Positions 29,359 to 36,492 of a stretch of 64,000 nucleotides of DNA are shown here, piece after piece. The position numbers and the translations under genes were made by a program. Positions within the stretch are counted from its first letter, which is position 1. Each line of letters starts with the position of its first letter. The DNA is from Bacteroidales bacterium (GTDB taxonomy: Bacteria; Bacteroidota; Bacteroidia; Bacteroidales; WCHB1-69): NCBI GenBank assembly GCA_017962845.1, contig JAGCUN010000015.1, forward strand, positions 148,539 through 212,538, written 5' to 3'. The notes beneath the pieces are model-generated. The model did no database searches. It was not told where the DNA came from and was given only the letters and a program-made list of their open reading frames with translations.

Positions 29359-29433
29359 AGTGTTGGTTTTAAGTATTTTACAGTTAAAATTCAAGTATGT
29401 TAGAGAGATTCAATGACATCATCGAATTTGATG

Positions 29434-30636
29434 TTATTTATCGAAATAGCATACCTCTGGAAAAATTTTAATCTCGAATTGGTTGATTTCTTTCCGCAAT
29501 AATTGAATTTGTTGATAAGACCGTTTTACTTCATTATTGGGGGTGCAATCGCCTCCACAAAAATAGAGGTGGTTATTGTGGTTTTCATACAAATAATGCA
29601 GAAAGGGTATGTACTTTGGTTTCACTACTAATGTCTCGGTGTCGCTATGTTCAAAATATGTGCTACCCAAGAAATATGCTGACAGATAAACTGCTTTAAC
29701 ACAATCCAGTGAATAGTGGCATTTTCTATCATTTAGTCCCTGTCGATTAAATATATTGTAACTTGCAACTCCTGTTGTAAATCCCAAATCGGGTTTTCGA
29801 ATGCTTATTCTCCATTCCTCCTCATATCTCCATGCATTATGCTTGATATTTGTTATGGCAGTCATCGGGATTGTAGGAGTCGTAAATTCTCGCGTGAAAA
29901 ATTTTAGTGGCTGTAATTTTGACAAATATTGGATTGGAGCCAGATGAAAATCTATTATTCCATCTTTGTCCCATATCATGTTTTGCAGCAATTTTTTTCT
30001 GTCAAATTCAATAGCAAATCCTGTTTCTTTAGTGTAGTGTGCCCACATTAATGGGCAGCTTGCAGAAGCAGATAAAGAAATTAGCCCCGCTTTGGAAGAA
30101 AAATACAAATACCAATGTAGTTTGATTGTCCTGAAATCATTGGCTTTATCATCCGCATAGTCTTTTTGGACTCTTTTTGGGAAAATGCTTTCATTCTCTC
30201 TATAAAACTTTTTGTACTCGTTAAGTGTGATATTCTGGAAGTCAAACAATAGCCAAGAACTGTCAAGAATATCATTAAACTCAATCGGTGCAGTAGCATA
30301 CAGGTAATGATTTGTAAAAGCATCAATAGAATGGTCGGTTGATGAATAGAACTTATATAATGACGTGGGTAGTGAGAAAGGATGCTCTACTACAATTTCC
30401 TCATTTTCAGTCAGCTTGTATATAAAGTCATCTAAGGATATTTGTTCCTCACTTCTTTCCCCATTCCAATTATCTACTTGATAAGAAGACACAAATGGAT
30501 ATTTTTCTTTTGTATCATTGGCATCTGCAGATGCGAGAAACGAATTGTGATCATTAAGAGAGGCCTTTTGATAAGCAGCATTGAAAGCATCTTTTACTGC
30601 ATTTAATACGATGTCTTGAAGATGATAATTATTCAT
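29434..30636 (-). CDS. DUF2971 family protein
   Basis: The 400-residue soluble protein shows the DUF2971 pattern: S-L-Y-K-F-Y-S-S near residue 92, T-N-H-Y-L-Y-A-T-A-P-I-E-F-N-D near 110, and C-P-L-M-W-A-H-Y-T followed by G-F-A-I-E-F-D near 195-210. Members of this family have no firmly assigned activity and are frequently seen in variable chromosomal regions. The gene is clearly AT-richer than the housekeeping genes in the window (many A/T-ending codons), which suggests transfer. A C-terminal cysteine-containing stretch (F-C-G-G-D-C) is not typical of the core and could be a small metal site. Confidence 0.7.
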   Translation of the reverse strand: MNNYHLQDIVLNAVKDAFNAAYQKASLNDHNSFLASADANDTKEKYPFVSSYQVDNWNGERSEEQISLDDFIYKLTENEEIVVEHPFSLPTSLYKFYSSTDHSIDAFTNHYLYATAPIEFNDILDSSWLLFDFQNITLNEYKKFYRENESIFPKRVQKDYADDKANDFRTIKLHWYLYFSSKAGLISLSASASCPLMWAHYTKETGFAIEFDRKKLLQNMIWDKDGIIDFHLAPIQYLSKLQPLKFFTREFTTPTIPMTAITNIKHNAWRYEEEWRISIRKPDLGFTTGVASYNIFNRQGLNDRKCHYSLDCVKAVYLSAYFLGSTYFEHSDTETLVVKPKYIPFLHYLYENHNNHLYFCGGDCTPNNEVKRSYQQIQLLRKEINQFEIKIFPEVCYFDK

Positions 30637-30720
30637 ATGTAAATAAATTATTATGCATATGTAACATCTTGTTGGAAGAAATGTTCATGAAAAGTTAAAA
30701 TTTCTTTGTCAGAATAACAA

Positions 30721-32772
30721 CTATTCTTCTTTTAGCAAATGCCGATACCCTGGCAATAACTTTTGAAACTTTTCTTTTGAGCCTTTGGGAATGATAATAG
30801 ATGGTAGACCATGGAATGATGAGAATGATGACATTCCAATTTGGGTGACCGAATCGGGAATGATAATGGGATTCGGAGAGTTACAGCCACAGAATGCAAA
30901 CAATCCAATATGCGTAACCGAATTGGGAATGACAGTTTGGTTACAACCGACCACAAGAGTATTGTTTTCTGTTTCAATGATGGCATTGCAATCATTGCGA
31001 GAATCGTATTTAGTATTGCCTTCTGAAACCACAATGGATTGCAGAGAGCTACAATCTACGAATGCTCCGTATCCAATAAACGTGACAGTATTGGGAATGA
31101 CAATGGACTGTAGAGAGCTACATTGGTTAAATGCAAAATCTCCAATCTGTGTGACCGAATCGGGGATGACAATGGCTTGCAGAGAGCTACAACCACGGAA
31201 TGCAGAATCTCCAATATGCGTGACCGAATCGGGAATAACAGTTTGGCTACATCCAGCCAAAAGTGTATCGCTTTCAGTTTCAATGATGGCATTACAATTA
31301 TTACGAGAATCATATTTAGTATTGCCTTCTGAAACCACAATGGCTTGCAGAGAACTACAACCATTGAATGCGCTCTTCCCAATCTGTGTGACTGAATCGG
31401 GGATGACGATGGCTTGCAGAGAGATACAATCCACGAATGCTTTCTCCCCAATATGCGTGACGGAATTGGGGATAAGAATGGACCGCAGGGAGCTACAACC
31501 GCTGAAAGAGTTGTCTCCAATATGCTTGACCAAATTGGGAATGGTAATTTTTTTAATATTTTTAGGAACATCAATTAACCAATCGTTGATTATTAAAAGT
31601 CCATCGCTTTGTCTTGGCAAACTTTTACACCCTCTAAATGCATTCCATCCAATATGCGTGACCGAATTAGGAATGACAATGGATTGCAGAGAGCTACAAT
31701 CACAAAATGTCTCACTATCAATTTGTGTGACCGAATCGGGAATAACAATGGATTGCAGGGAGCTATAATCGTTGAATGCGTTCAATCCAATATGCTTAAC
31801 TATATCGGGAATGGTAATTTTTTCAATATTTTTAGGAACATCAATTAACCAATCGTTGATAATTAAAAGTCCATCGCTTTGTCTCGGCAAACTTTTACAG
31901 CCTCTAAACGCGTCCCATCCAATATGTGTGATTGTATCAGGAATGACAATGGATCGCAGAGAACTGCAACCACTGAATGCATACCATCCAATATGCGTGA
32001 CCGAATCGGGAATGACAATGGATCGCAGAGAACTGCAACCACTGAATGCATACCATCCAATATGCGTGACCGAATTGGGAATGACAGTATGGCTACAACC
32101 AGCCACAAGAGTATTGCTTTTTTTTTCAATGATGGCATTGCAATTATTGCGAGAATCATAAATGGTATTGCCTTCTGAAACCACAATGGACTGTAGAGAT
32201 TCGCAACTACTGAATGCACCCTCTCCAATTTTTGTTACCGAATCGGAAATGAAAATGGAATGCAGAGAGCTACAACCACGGAATGCTTCATATTCAATTT
32301 GTCTGACCGAATCGGGGATGACAATGGACCGCAGAGAGCTACAGAAACTAAATGCTTTCTCTCCAATTTTCGTTACAGAATTGGGAATGATTAATTCCTC
32401 AACAATTGCTTCTTTGTATTCATCTTCGGCTATCTGATATGATCTTAAGGCTCCATTACAAATAATGCGGGTGCCTTGTCGTATTTCAATTTTTTTAGTG
32501 TTATAATTTCCTTCGAGAAAAACTAACCTATCCGCAGTATAGGTGCCCGATTCATCTTTGTACACATTTTCCTCTGAATAATCACTTCGGCGTGTCGATG
32601 CTTCGTCCCAGTTCACAGGATCGTTTTTTGTCCCGCAGGAAATGCAAAACTTTCCATTAGGATTGTAACTGCCACATTTTCTGCAATAGAACCCCATCCC
32701 CTTTCCACACTCGCAGCAGTATTTGGCATGGTCAACATTCTCTGCACCACAATTCTGACACTTTAAAGACAT
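30721..32772 (-). CDS. BspA-type leucine-rich repeat protein with two N-terminal zinc ribbons
   Basis: The 683-residue protein starts with two zinc ribbons (Cys 5, 8, 19, 22 and Cys 30, 33, 43, 46), a linker, then about 18-20 LRR_5 repeats of roughly 23 residues with the pattern S-V-T-H-I-G-x-x-A-F-x-x-C-S-S-L-x-S-I-V-I-P. There is no signal peptide or sorting domain, so it should be cytoplasmic, unlike classical BspA adhesins. Two internal blocks are duplicated: a C-K-S-L-P-R-Q-S-D-G-L-L-I-I-N-D block occurs twice 90 residues apart, and a V-V-S-E-G-N-T-x-Y-D-S-R-N block four times. Base composition is AT-rich like the DUF2971 gene next to it. Function unknown; binding of protein partners is the usual role of such repeats. 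Confidence 0.85.
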   Translation of the reverse strand: MSLKCQNCGAENVDHAKYCCECGKGMGFYCRKCGSYNPNGKFCISCGTKNDPVNWDEASTRRSDYSEENVYKDESGTYTADRLVFLEGNYNTKKIEIRQGTRIICNGALRSYQIAEDEYKEAIVEELIIPNSVTKIGEKAFSFCSSLRSIVIPDSVRQIEYEAFRGCSSLHSIFISDSVTKIGEGAFSSCESLQSIVVSEGNTIYDSRNNCNAIIEKKSNTLVAGCSHTVIPNSVTHIGWYAFSGCSSLRSIVIPDSVTHIGWYAFSGCSSLRSIVIPDTITHIGWDAFRGCKSLPRQSDGLLIINDWLIDVPKNIEKITIPDIVKHIGLNAFNDYSSLQSIVIPDSVTQIDSETFCDCSSLQSIVIPNSVTHIGWNAFRGCKSLPRQSDGLLIINDWLIDVPKNIKKITIPNLVKHIGDNSFSGCSSLRSILIPNSVTHIGEKAFVDCISLQAIVIPDSVTQIGKSAFNGCSSLQAIVVSEGNTKYDSRNNCNAIIETESDTLLAGCSQTVIPDSVTHIGDSAFRGCSSLQAIVIPDSVTQIGDFAFNQCSSLQSIVIPNTVTFIGYGAFVDCSSLQSIVVSEGNTKYDSRNDCNAIIETENNTLVVGCNQTVIPNSVTHIGLFAFCGCNSPNPIIIPDSVTQIGMSSFSSFHGLPSIIIPKGSKEKFQKLLPGYRHLLKEE
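31560..31910 (-). repeat. 270-bp-spaced direct repeat inside the LRR gene
   Basis: The block starting near 31564 (AGGAACATCAATTAACC and on through the next ~80 bases) recurs from 31834 with very few changes, a distance of 270 bp or 90 codons. It marks a recent in-frame duplication of about four leucine-rich repeats. Confidence 0.8.
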
Positions 32773-32825
32773 AGGCTTACCGTTTTATTTATGATTACCC
32801 TTCCCACAATCTCATTTTCAGTCTG

Positions 32826-32833
32826 CAAAGGTA
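32826..32833 (-). promoter_or_regulatory. Promoter -7 element (TACCTTTG) for the zinc-ribbon LRR gene
   Basis: The reverse strand reads TACCTTTG, an exact TAnnTTTG match, 54 bp before the start. No comparable element was seen directly upstream of the DUF2971 or AlbA_2 genes. Confidence 0.55.
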
Positions 32834-32925
32834 CTAATAAATTGAGAATTGAAAATTGAGAATTTGGATGTAAGAAATTCTATGGGAATTTTATTGTCGG
32901 GGTATGCCAAACGGTAAAAAAGTTG

Positions 32926-32933
32926 TACTTTTG
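32926..32933 (+). promoter_or_regulatory. Promoter -7 element (TACTTTTG) for the SUMF1-like gene
   Basis: An exact TAnnTTTG match lies about 98 bp upstream of the start codon. A 6-bp hairpin (GCCGCA/TGCGGC, 32933-32949) sits right at the predicted transcript start. Confidence 0.55.
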
Positions 32934-33030
32934 CCGCAAAATCTGCGGCGAATAATCCGCACATTCACCTCATAATTTCCTCCCCACCCAAGCCTCCGCC
33001 ACATTTTTCCGTTCTTTAAAAGAAAAGATT

Positions 33031-33585
33031 ATGCGATTCCGGCTGCTTTTCTTCCTTCTTTTTATAGGTTTGATGATGGGGAACGCCCAGCACATCACCA
33101 TGAAAAACTACCAGCAAAAGGTGCCTCCCAGAGGGCTGGTACAAATTTCACAAAACGCGTATAGGGACCGCAATCCCATCTCCAACCTCGACTGGCTCGA
33201 GTACCTCTATTGGTTGGAAAAGATTTATGGAAAAGAATCGGAAGAATACCAAGCCGCCCAGCCCGATATGCAGATCCTTCTCCAGCAGCTGCCCGACAGC
33301 ATCGCCACCTACTATTTTCGGAATCCGGGGTACAACTCGTTTCCCGTGTTGGGCATTTCGCCCCAACAGGCCCGCGCCTACTGCCAGTGGCGCACCGACC
33401 GAGTGGCAGAATGGATGCTCGTCAAGTTGAAACTTTTACCCAACTACAGTGACTGGTCTCGTGAAAATCAATTTACCATTGAGAATCAGGAGATTCCGAA
33501 GGATTTGAAAATCCTCTACTTCTTCCTTCCCACCGAGAATACAGAAACCCGCTACGGGTTCGTCTGCTTCGCGGAGTGGCGGTAA
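33031..33585 (+). CDS. Short secreted SUMF1/GldK-like protein
   Basis: The 184-residue protein has a signal peptide (MRFRLLFFLLFIGLMMGNAQ). The mature part contains D-R-N-P-I-S-N-L-D-W-L-E-Y and F-P-V-L-G-I-S-P-Q-Q-A-R-A-Y-C-Q-W-R-T-D-R-V, closely resembling the first conserved block of formylglycine-generating-enzyme (SUMF1) domains as found in the gliding/T9SS proteins GldJ and GldK (consensus Y-P-V-V-x-V-S-W-x-Q-A-x-x-Y-C-x-W-R). It ends with G-F-V-C-F-A-E-W-R, where full-length members have R-x-G-F-R-C-A. The usual central ~100-150 residues are missing, so this is a shortened fold and probably not catalytic. There is no lipobox. It may be a structural relative of GldK; its partner is unknown. 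Confidence 0.65.
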   Translation: MRFRLLFFLLFIGLMMGNAQHITMKNYQQKVPPRGLVQISQNAYRDRNPISNLDWLEYLYWLEKIYGKESEEYQAAQPDMQILLQQLPDSIATYYFRNPGYNSFPVLGISPQQARAYCQWRTDRVAEWMLVKLKLLPNYSDWSRENQFTIENQEIPKDLKILYFFLPTENTETRYGFVCFAEWR

Positions 33586-33598
33586 AATCAGGATTGTT

Positions 33599-33698
33599 GC
33601 GTGCCTTCCGCACGCCCACACGATGCACGGCTCCCTACCCCAGACTGCGGCCTAAAGGCCTTGTCTGAGGTTACTGGAATTTCGTGCCTCTGGCACGA
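33599..33698. repeat. Three-hairpin intergenic element
   Basis: In the longest gene-free stretch of the window (33586-33929) three perfect hairpins occur in a row: GCGTGC/GCACGC (33599-33615), a two-part stem CAGAC..GGCCT-AA-AGGCC..GTCTG (33641-33667), and TCGTGCC/GGCACGA (33682-33698). No T-tract follows any of them. The composition (GC-rich, in an otherwise AT-rich spacer) suggests a dispersed palindromic repeat or a structured RNA rather than a terminator. Confidence 0.5.
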
Positions 33699-33748
33699 CT
33701 GCCTCATGCGCTTCCTTTTCTAAATCAAACAATAAAGTATAGCGCAAT

Positions 33749-33815
33749 TTTGTCACGCTTTCAGACAAATCGTCATCCTTGACGGACAGATTGTCGCCAT
33801 TTGATCATCAAATGG
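33749..33815 (+). promoter_or_regulatory. Inverted repeats upstream of the sigma-54 promoter (activator sites?)
   Basis: TTTGTC..GACAAA with a 9-bp spacer lies at 33749-33769, GTCA..TGAC at 33772-33783, and a 9-bp perfect palindrome CCATTTGAT-C-ATCAAATGG at 33797-33815. Their position 40-110 bp before the predicted transcript start fits enhancer-binding-protein sites. Confidence 0.5.
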
Positions 33816-33829
33816 GCGGGGTACCATTT

Positions 33830-33845
33830 TGGCACGCTCTTTGCA
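33830..33845 (+). promoter_or_regulatory. Sigma-54 (RpoN) -24/-12 promoter of the small heat-shock gene
   Basis: TGGCAC, five bases, then TTGCA matches the sigma-54 consensus (TGGCAC-N5-TTGCA/T) exactly, with the invariant GG and GC at the right distance. The predicted start is about 12 bp after the GC, giving a ~75-base leader before the start codon. No TAnnTTTG element is present next to it, apart from the TTTG within the box itself. Confidence 0.7.
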
Positions 33846-33918
33846 AATGATATTAGCGGTTCGCTGAGGCGAAAGCGGAGGCGGCCGAAAAAAACAAAAT
33901 GTCTAACAAATTAAAAAT

Positions 33919-33924
33919 GGAGGT
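33919..33924 (+). promoter_or_regulatory. Shine-Dalgarno sequence GGAGGT
   Basis: A full GGAGGT lies 5 bp before the ATG at 33930. Strong Shine-Dalgarno sequences are unusual in Bacteroidota and almost absent from the other genes here, so it hints at high or special translation of this gene. Confidence 0.65.
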
Positions 33925-33929
33925 GTATT

Positions 33930-34355
33930 ATGCTACCAGTAATGTTTAAAAACAGTTGGTTTCCGACAGTGTTTGAAGATTTCCTGAACAATGATTTTAT
34001 GCCTCGTGCCAATACAACCGCACCGGCAGTCAATGTGAAGGTAGATGACAAGGCCTACACGATGGAGGTGGCCGCTCCGGGTATCAAGAAGGAGTTCTGC
34101 CGCGTGAGCATCAATGACGAAGGCAACCTGCATGTCGCCATCGAGAACAAGGTGGAACACAAAGAGGAAGAGAAGAAACACCACTATCTGCGTCGTGAGT
34201 TCTCGTACACCAACTACGAGCAGGCCTACACCCTGCCCGAGGATGTGGACAAAGACAACATCGAAGCCAAGGTGGAGAACGGCATCCTGACCGTCACCCT
34301 GCCGAGAATGCAGAAAGAGGTGAAGAAACTCGGCCGCAACATCAACATCGGATAA
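33930..34355 (+). CDS. Hsp20/alpha-crystallin family small heat-shock protein
   Basis: The 141-residue cytosolic chaperone has the usual size. The alpha-crystallin domain covers about residues 33-135, beginning P-A-V-N-V-K-V-D-D and Y-T-M-E-V-A-A-P-G, with the signature N-G-I-L-T-V-T-L-P near 124-132. The N-terminal F-P-T-V-F-E-D-F-L-N-N-D-F segment is typical of Bacteroidota members. It should hold unfolded proteins for refolding under stress. The C-terminal extension is short and shows only I-N-I-G in place of a full I-x-I/V motif. The gene stands alone between a sigma-54 promoter and a terminator, so it is an independently regulated unit. Confidence 0.93.
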   Translation: MLPVMFKNSWFPTVFEDFLNNDFMPRANTTAPAVNVKVDDKAYTMEVAAPGIKKEFCRVSINDEGNLHVAIENKVEHKEEEKKHHYLRREFSYTNYEQAYTLPEDVDKDNIEAKVENGILTVTLPRMQKEVKKLGRNINIG

Positions 34356-34377
34356 TCTTCAACCCAACACCCAACGG

Positions 34378-34410
34378 AAAAGCCGCAGCTATTTAGTTGC
34401 GGCTTTTTTT
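34378..34410 (+). terminator. Rho-independent terminator after hsp20
   Basis: A 9-bp stem (AGCCGCAGC with GTTGCGGCT) with six-base loop and a run of seven or more T residues, preceded by A residues that extend the stem. Confidence 0.88.
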
Positions 34411-34422
34411 GTCAAAATATTG

Positions 34423-34430
34423 TACTTTTG
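34423..34430 (+). promoter_or_regulatory. Promoter -7 element (TACTTTTG) for the esterase-nucleotidase gene
   Basis: Exact TAnnTTTG match 30 bp before the chosen ATG at 34460, which supports that start over an in-frame one at 34397 that would lie inside the preceding terminator. Confidence 0.6.
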
Positions 34431-34459
34431 CATCCTCAACTTTCACCAATATTTTCGAT

Positions 34460-35536
34460 ATGGAAAAACACAGAACCGTATTGTACCTTCATGGCTATGG
34501 CAGCGATAAGAACTCCTACACGGGCAACACCCTCAAGGAACTTTTTCCGCAGCATCGTTGGGTGCTGGAGACCTTCGACCTGCTCGACGTATTCGCCACC
34601 CGTGAGAAACTCCGCACGCTGATCGATGCGGAACAGATTGATACTGTGGTATCTTCGTCGCTCGGCAGCATATACAACCTCTTTATCAAAAATCCCATCA
34701 ACCCCAGCCGCATCATTAACAAGGTGCTCATCAACCCCTGCTGTTTTCCCTCGAAAGTGTTAGGCAACATCGCTCCCCTCACGCAGGAACAACTCGCCGT
34801 GTGCAGGGCTGTGGAAACCAATGTCTATCAGATTCATCGTGAAAACACCCCGCAGAATCTGTTCGGAATTTTTGCCAAGAATGACGAACTGCTGCAGTAC
34901 CACGACTTCTTTGTGGGCCGCTACGGCAATGCGGGCATCGACGGTCGCATCACTTCCACCAACGCCCTCTGGGTAGAGGGTGGACACCATCACTTGGATC
35001 GCGAAGTGCTGCGCCAGTCGGTGGGTGAGGCCTTCCGCTACTTCGACTCCATGGCTGTGGAAGAACCTGCCGCGCCCCAGTCCGAAAAGCCGATTCTGTA
35101 CATTGATATGGACGGCACCTTGGTAGATTTTGAAAGTGGCATTCAGCGACTTACCACGCTGGAGAGACTCCAGTATGACGCCTACTTTGACGAGGTGCCC
35201 GGCATTTTCGCCCGTATGGAGCCGATGCCCGGGGCTGTGAACGCCCTCGCCCGACTGTCGAAGCAGTACGACGTCTATATCCTCTCCACCGCCCCGTGGC
35301 GCAACCCGACCGCCTGCAACGACAAGCTGCATTGGATCCACCAACATTTTGGAAAAGAAGAAGATAGCTGTCTGTACAAACGGCTGATTCTGTCGCATCA
35401 CAAGGATTTGAATAGGGGAGAGATTCTGATTGATGACCGTCCCCACAAGAACGGGGCGGAAAGATTCCCCCGCGTGCTGCATTTCGGCGTGCCGCCCTAC
35501 GACACGTGGGAGACAGTGGAGAAGGCGTTGCTATAG
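34460..35536 (+). CDS. Fusion of YqiA/YcfP-type esterase and 5'(3')-deoxyribonucleotidase
   Basis: The 358-residue protein has two domains. Residues 1-200 are an alpha/beta hydrolase of the YqiA/YcfP family: L-Y-L-H-G-Y-G-S near 8-15, the nucleophile region S-S-S-L-G-S with Ser67, and a C-terminal G-G-H-H-H-L-D with His near 177. Residues 211-358 are a HAD-fold 5'-nucleotidase of the NT5C type: Y-I-D-M-D-G-T-L with catalytic Asp216 and Asp218, Y-I-L-S-T-A-P-W in motif II, and L-I-D-D-R-P-H-K-N in the last motif. The second domain would dephosphorylate deoxyribonucleoside monophosphates; the substrate of the first is unknown. A promoter element 30 bp upstream and the hydrophobicity of the preceding residues fix the start at 34460. 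Confidence 0.82.
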   Translation: MEKHRTVLYLHGYGSDKNSYTGNTLKELFPQHRWVLETFDLLDVFATREKLRTLIDAEQIDTVVSSSLGSIYNLFIKNPINPSRIINKVLINPCCFPSKVLGNIAPLTQEQLAVCRAVETNVYQIHRENTPQNLFGIFAKNDELLQYHDFFVGRYGNAGIDGRITSTNALWVEGGHHHLDREVLRQSVGEAFRYFDSMAVEEPAAPQSEKPILYIDMDGTLVDFESGIQRLTTLERLQYDAYFDEVPGIFARMEPMPGAVNALARLSKQYDVYILSTAPWRNPTACNDKLHWIHQHFGKEEDSCLYKRLILSHHKDLNRGEILIDDRPHKNGAERFPRVLHFGVPPYDTWETVEKALL

Positions 35537-35589
35537 CCCGCCCGCACACCTGGCGGCGTGCGATGAAGTGGCGATTAAAGAATTTTTTG

Positions 35590-35597
35590 TATCTTTG
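35590..35597 (+). promoter_or_regulatory. Promoter -7 element (TATCTTTG) for the lipoprotein gene
   Basis: Exact TAnnTTTG match 28 bp before the start codon. Confidence 0.6.
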
Positions 35598-35624
35598 CCA
35601 CGTCATTTATAATACCCCTTTGCT

Positions 35625-36473
35625 ATGAAAAAATTGATATTCACCCTCACCATCGGCATACTCACTATTATACTCAGTTCTTGTGCCGTAAACCGCAAAA
35701 ATGCGGGACCTCTTAGAGCTGATAAGATGCCTCCTGAGTTCTTCGCCACTTTGGATAGTATTATTGATGAGGCTTGGCAACTTTACTACTCGGAGCGTGC
35801 CAACTGGATTGCTTCAGATCTGGTGATGGAGAAATATCAGGTAGAAGATCTGGGAGGTACTCTTTCGTGGCAGCCTAGCGACACGGTGTGGTCGGTCATC
35901 TTTATGGACAAGAAGAAGGAGAATAGCCTTTTGGAATATCAAATCAATACAAGTGAGGGAAAAGGAACTGTGATGGATGATGTGCGACCTCTCACTCAAA
36001 CCGAGTTAGAGGAGTTTGATAAACGTGTGAAAATCATCAATGCGGCCATCGAAAAATATGGGGACAGCCTGCTGTTCGCCTCCCAGTCGTTTGGTCAACC
36101 CAACTTTGACATTGTCCGTATTAACGACTCGATTACGAGGCTTTATCTTTTACAAGGCACTGTTTTAGAGAATGTTATTCCTTTTGGGAACGACTATTCT
36201 ATTGATTTTGATAAAAATTTAAATCCAATTACATTCAGGAAATACCATCATTCGTTGATTGCCGCTCCCACCAAAACCGAGAAAGGCGGAAAGGTCAAGA
36301 CTGTGATGCACTCGCACACCAAGGACAATCCATTTATCACAGCGACCGACATCTGCAACTTTCTGCTTTATCGTCCGAAAGACCTTGATATGTTTTATGT
36401 GTACAGCACGGCCTACAAATGTAAGTTTGCTTACATCATAAACACAAATTCCATCATTACCGTTATAGACTGA
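35625..36473 (+). CDS. Lipoprotein with JAMM-like H-x-H-x7-T-x2-D motif
   Basis: The 282-residue protein has a lipoprotein signal ending L-S-S-C with the lipid-bearing Cys at position 20. Most of the chain resembles nothing I recognise. Near the C-terminus residues 229-242 read H-S-H, seven residues, T, two residues, D, which is the JAMM/MPN+ metalloprotease pattern (H-x-H-x7-S-x2-D) with Thr for Ser. It is preceded by a beta-strand (K-V-K-T-V-M) as in that fold. An upstream Glu required for catalysis was not identified with confidence. The gene has its own promoter and faces the subtilisin gene tail to tail, 19 bp apart. Function unknown; a surface or periplasmic peptidase is one possibility. 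Confidence 0.7.
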   Translation: MKKLIFTLTIGILTIILSSCAVNRKNAGPLRADKMPPEFFATLDSIIDEAWQLYYSERANWIASDLVMEKYQVEDLGGTLSWQPSDTVWSVIFMDKKKENSLLEYQINTSEGKGTVMDDVRPLTQTELEEFDKRVKIINAAIEKYGDSLLFASQSFGQPNFDIVRINDSITRLYLLQGTVLENVIPFGNDYSIDFDKNLNPITFRKYHHSLIAAPTKTEKGGKVKTVMHSHTKDNPFITATDICNFLLYRPKDLDMFYVYSTAYKCKFAYIINTNSIITVID

Positions 36474-36492
36474 TGGGAAATCATCCCTCCCG

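Noticed and set aside
31056..31768. Several 60-330-codon frames opposite or offset to the LRR gene
   Set aside because: They repeat with the same period as the LRR and come from it; none has an independent domain.
30721..32772. CRISPR-like regular repeats in the LRR gene
   Set aside because: The regularity of about 69 bp is the coding period of 23-residue leucine-rich repeats in one intact frame.
33599..33698. tRNA or tmRNA in the hairpin-rich spacer
   Set aside because: No T-loop consensus (GGTTCGAATCC type), no acceptor stem and no CCA end can be drawn.
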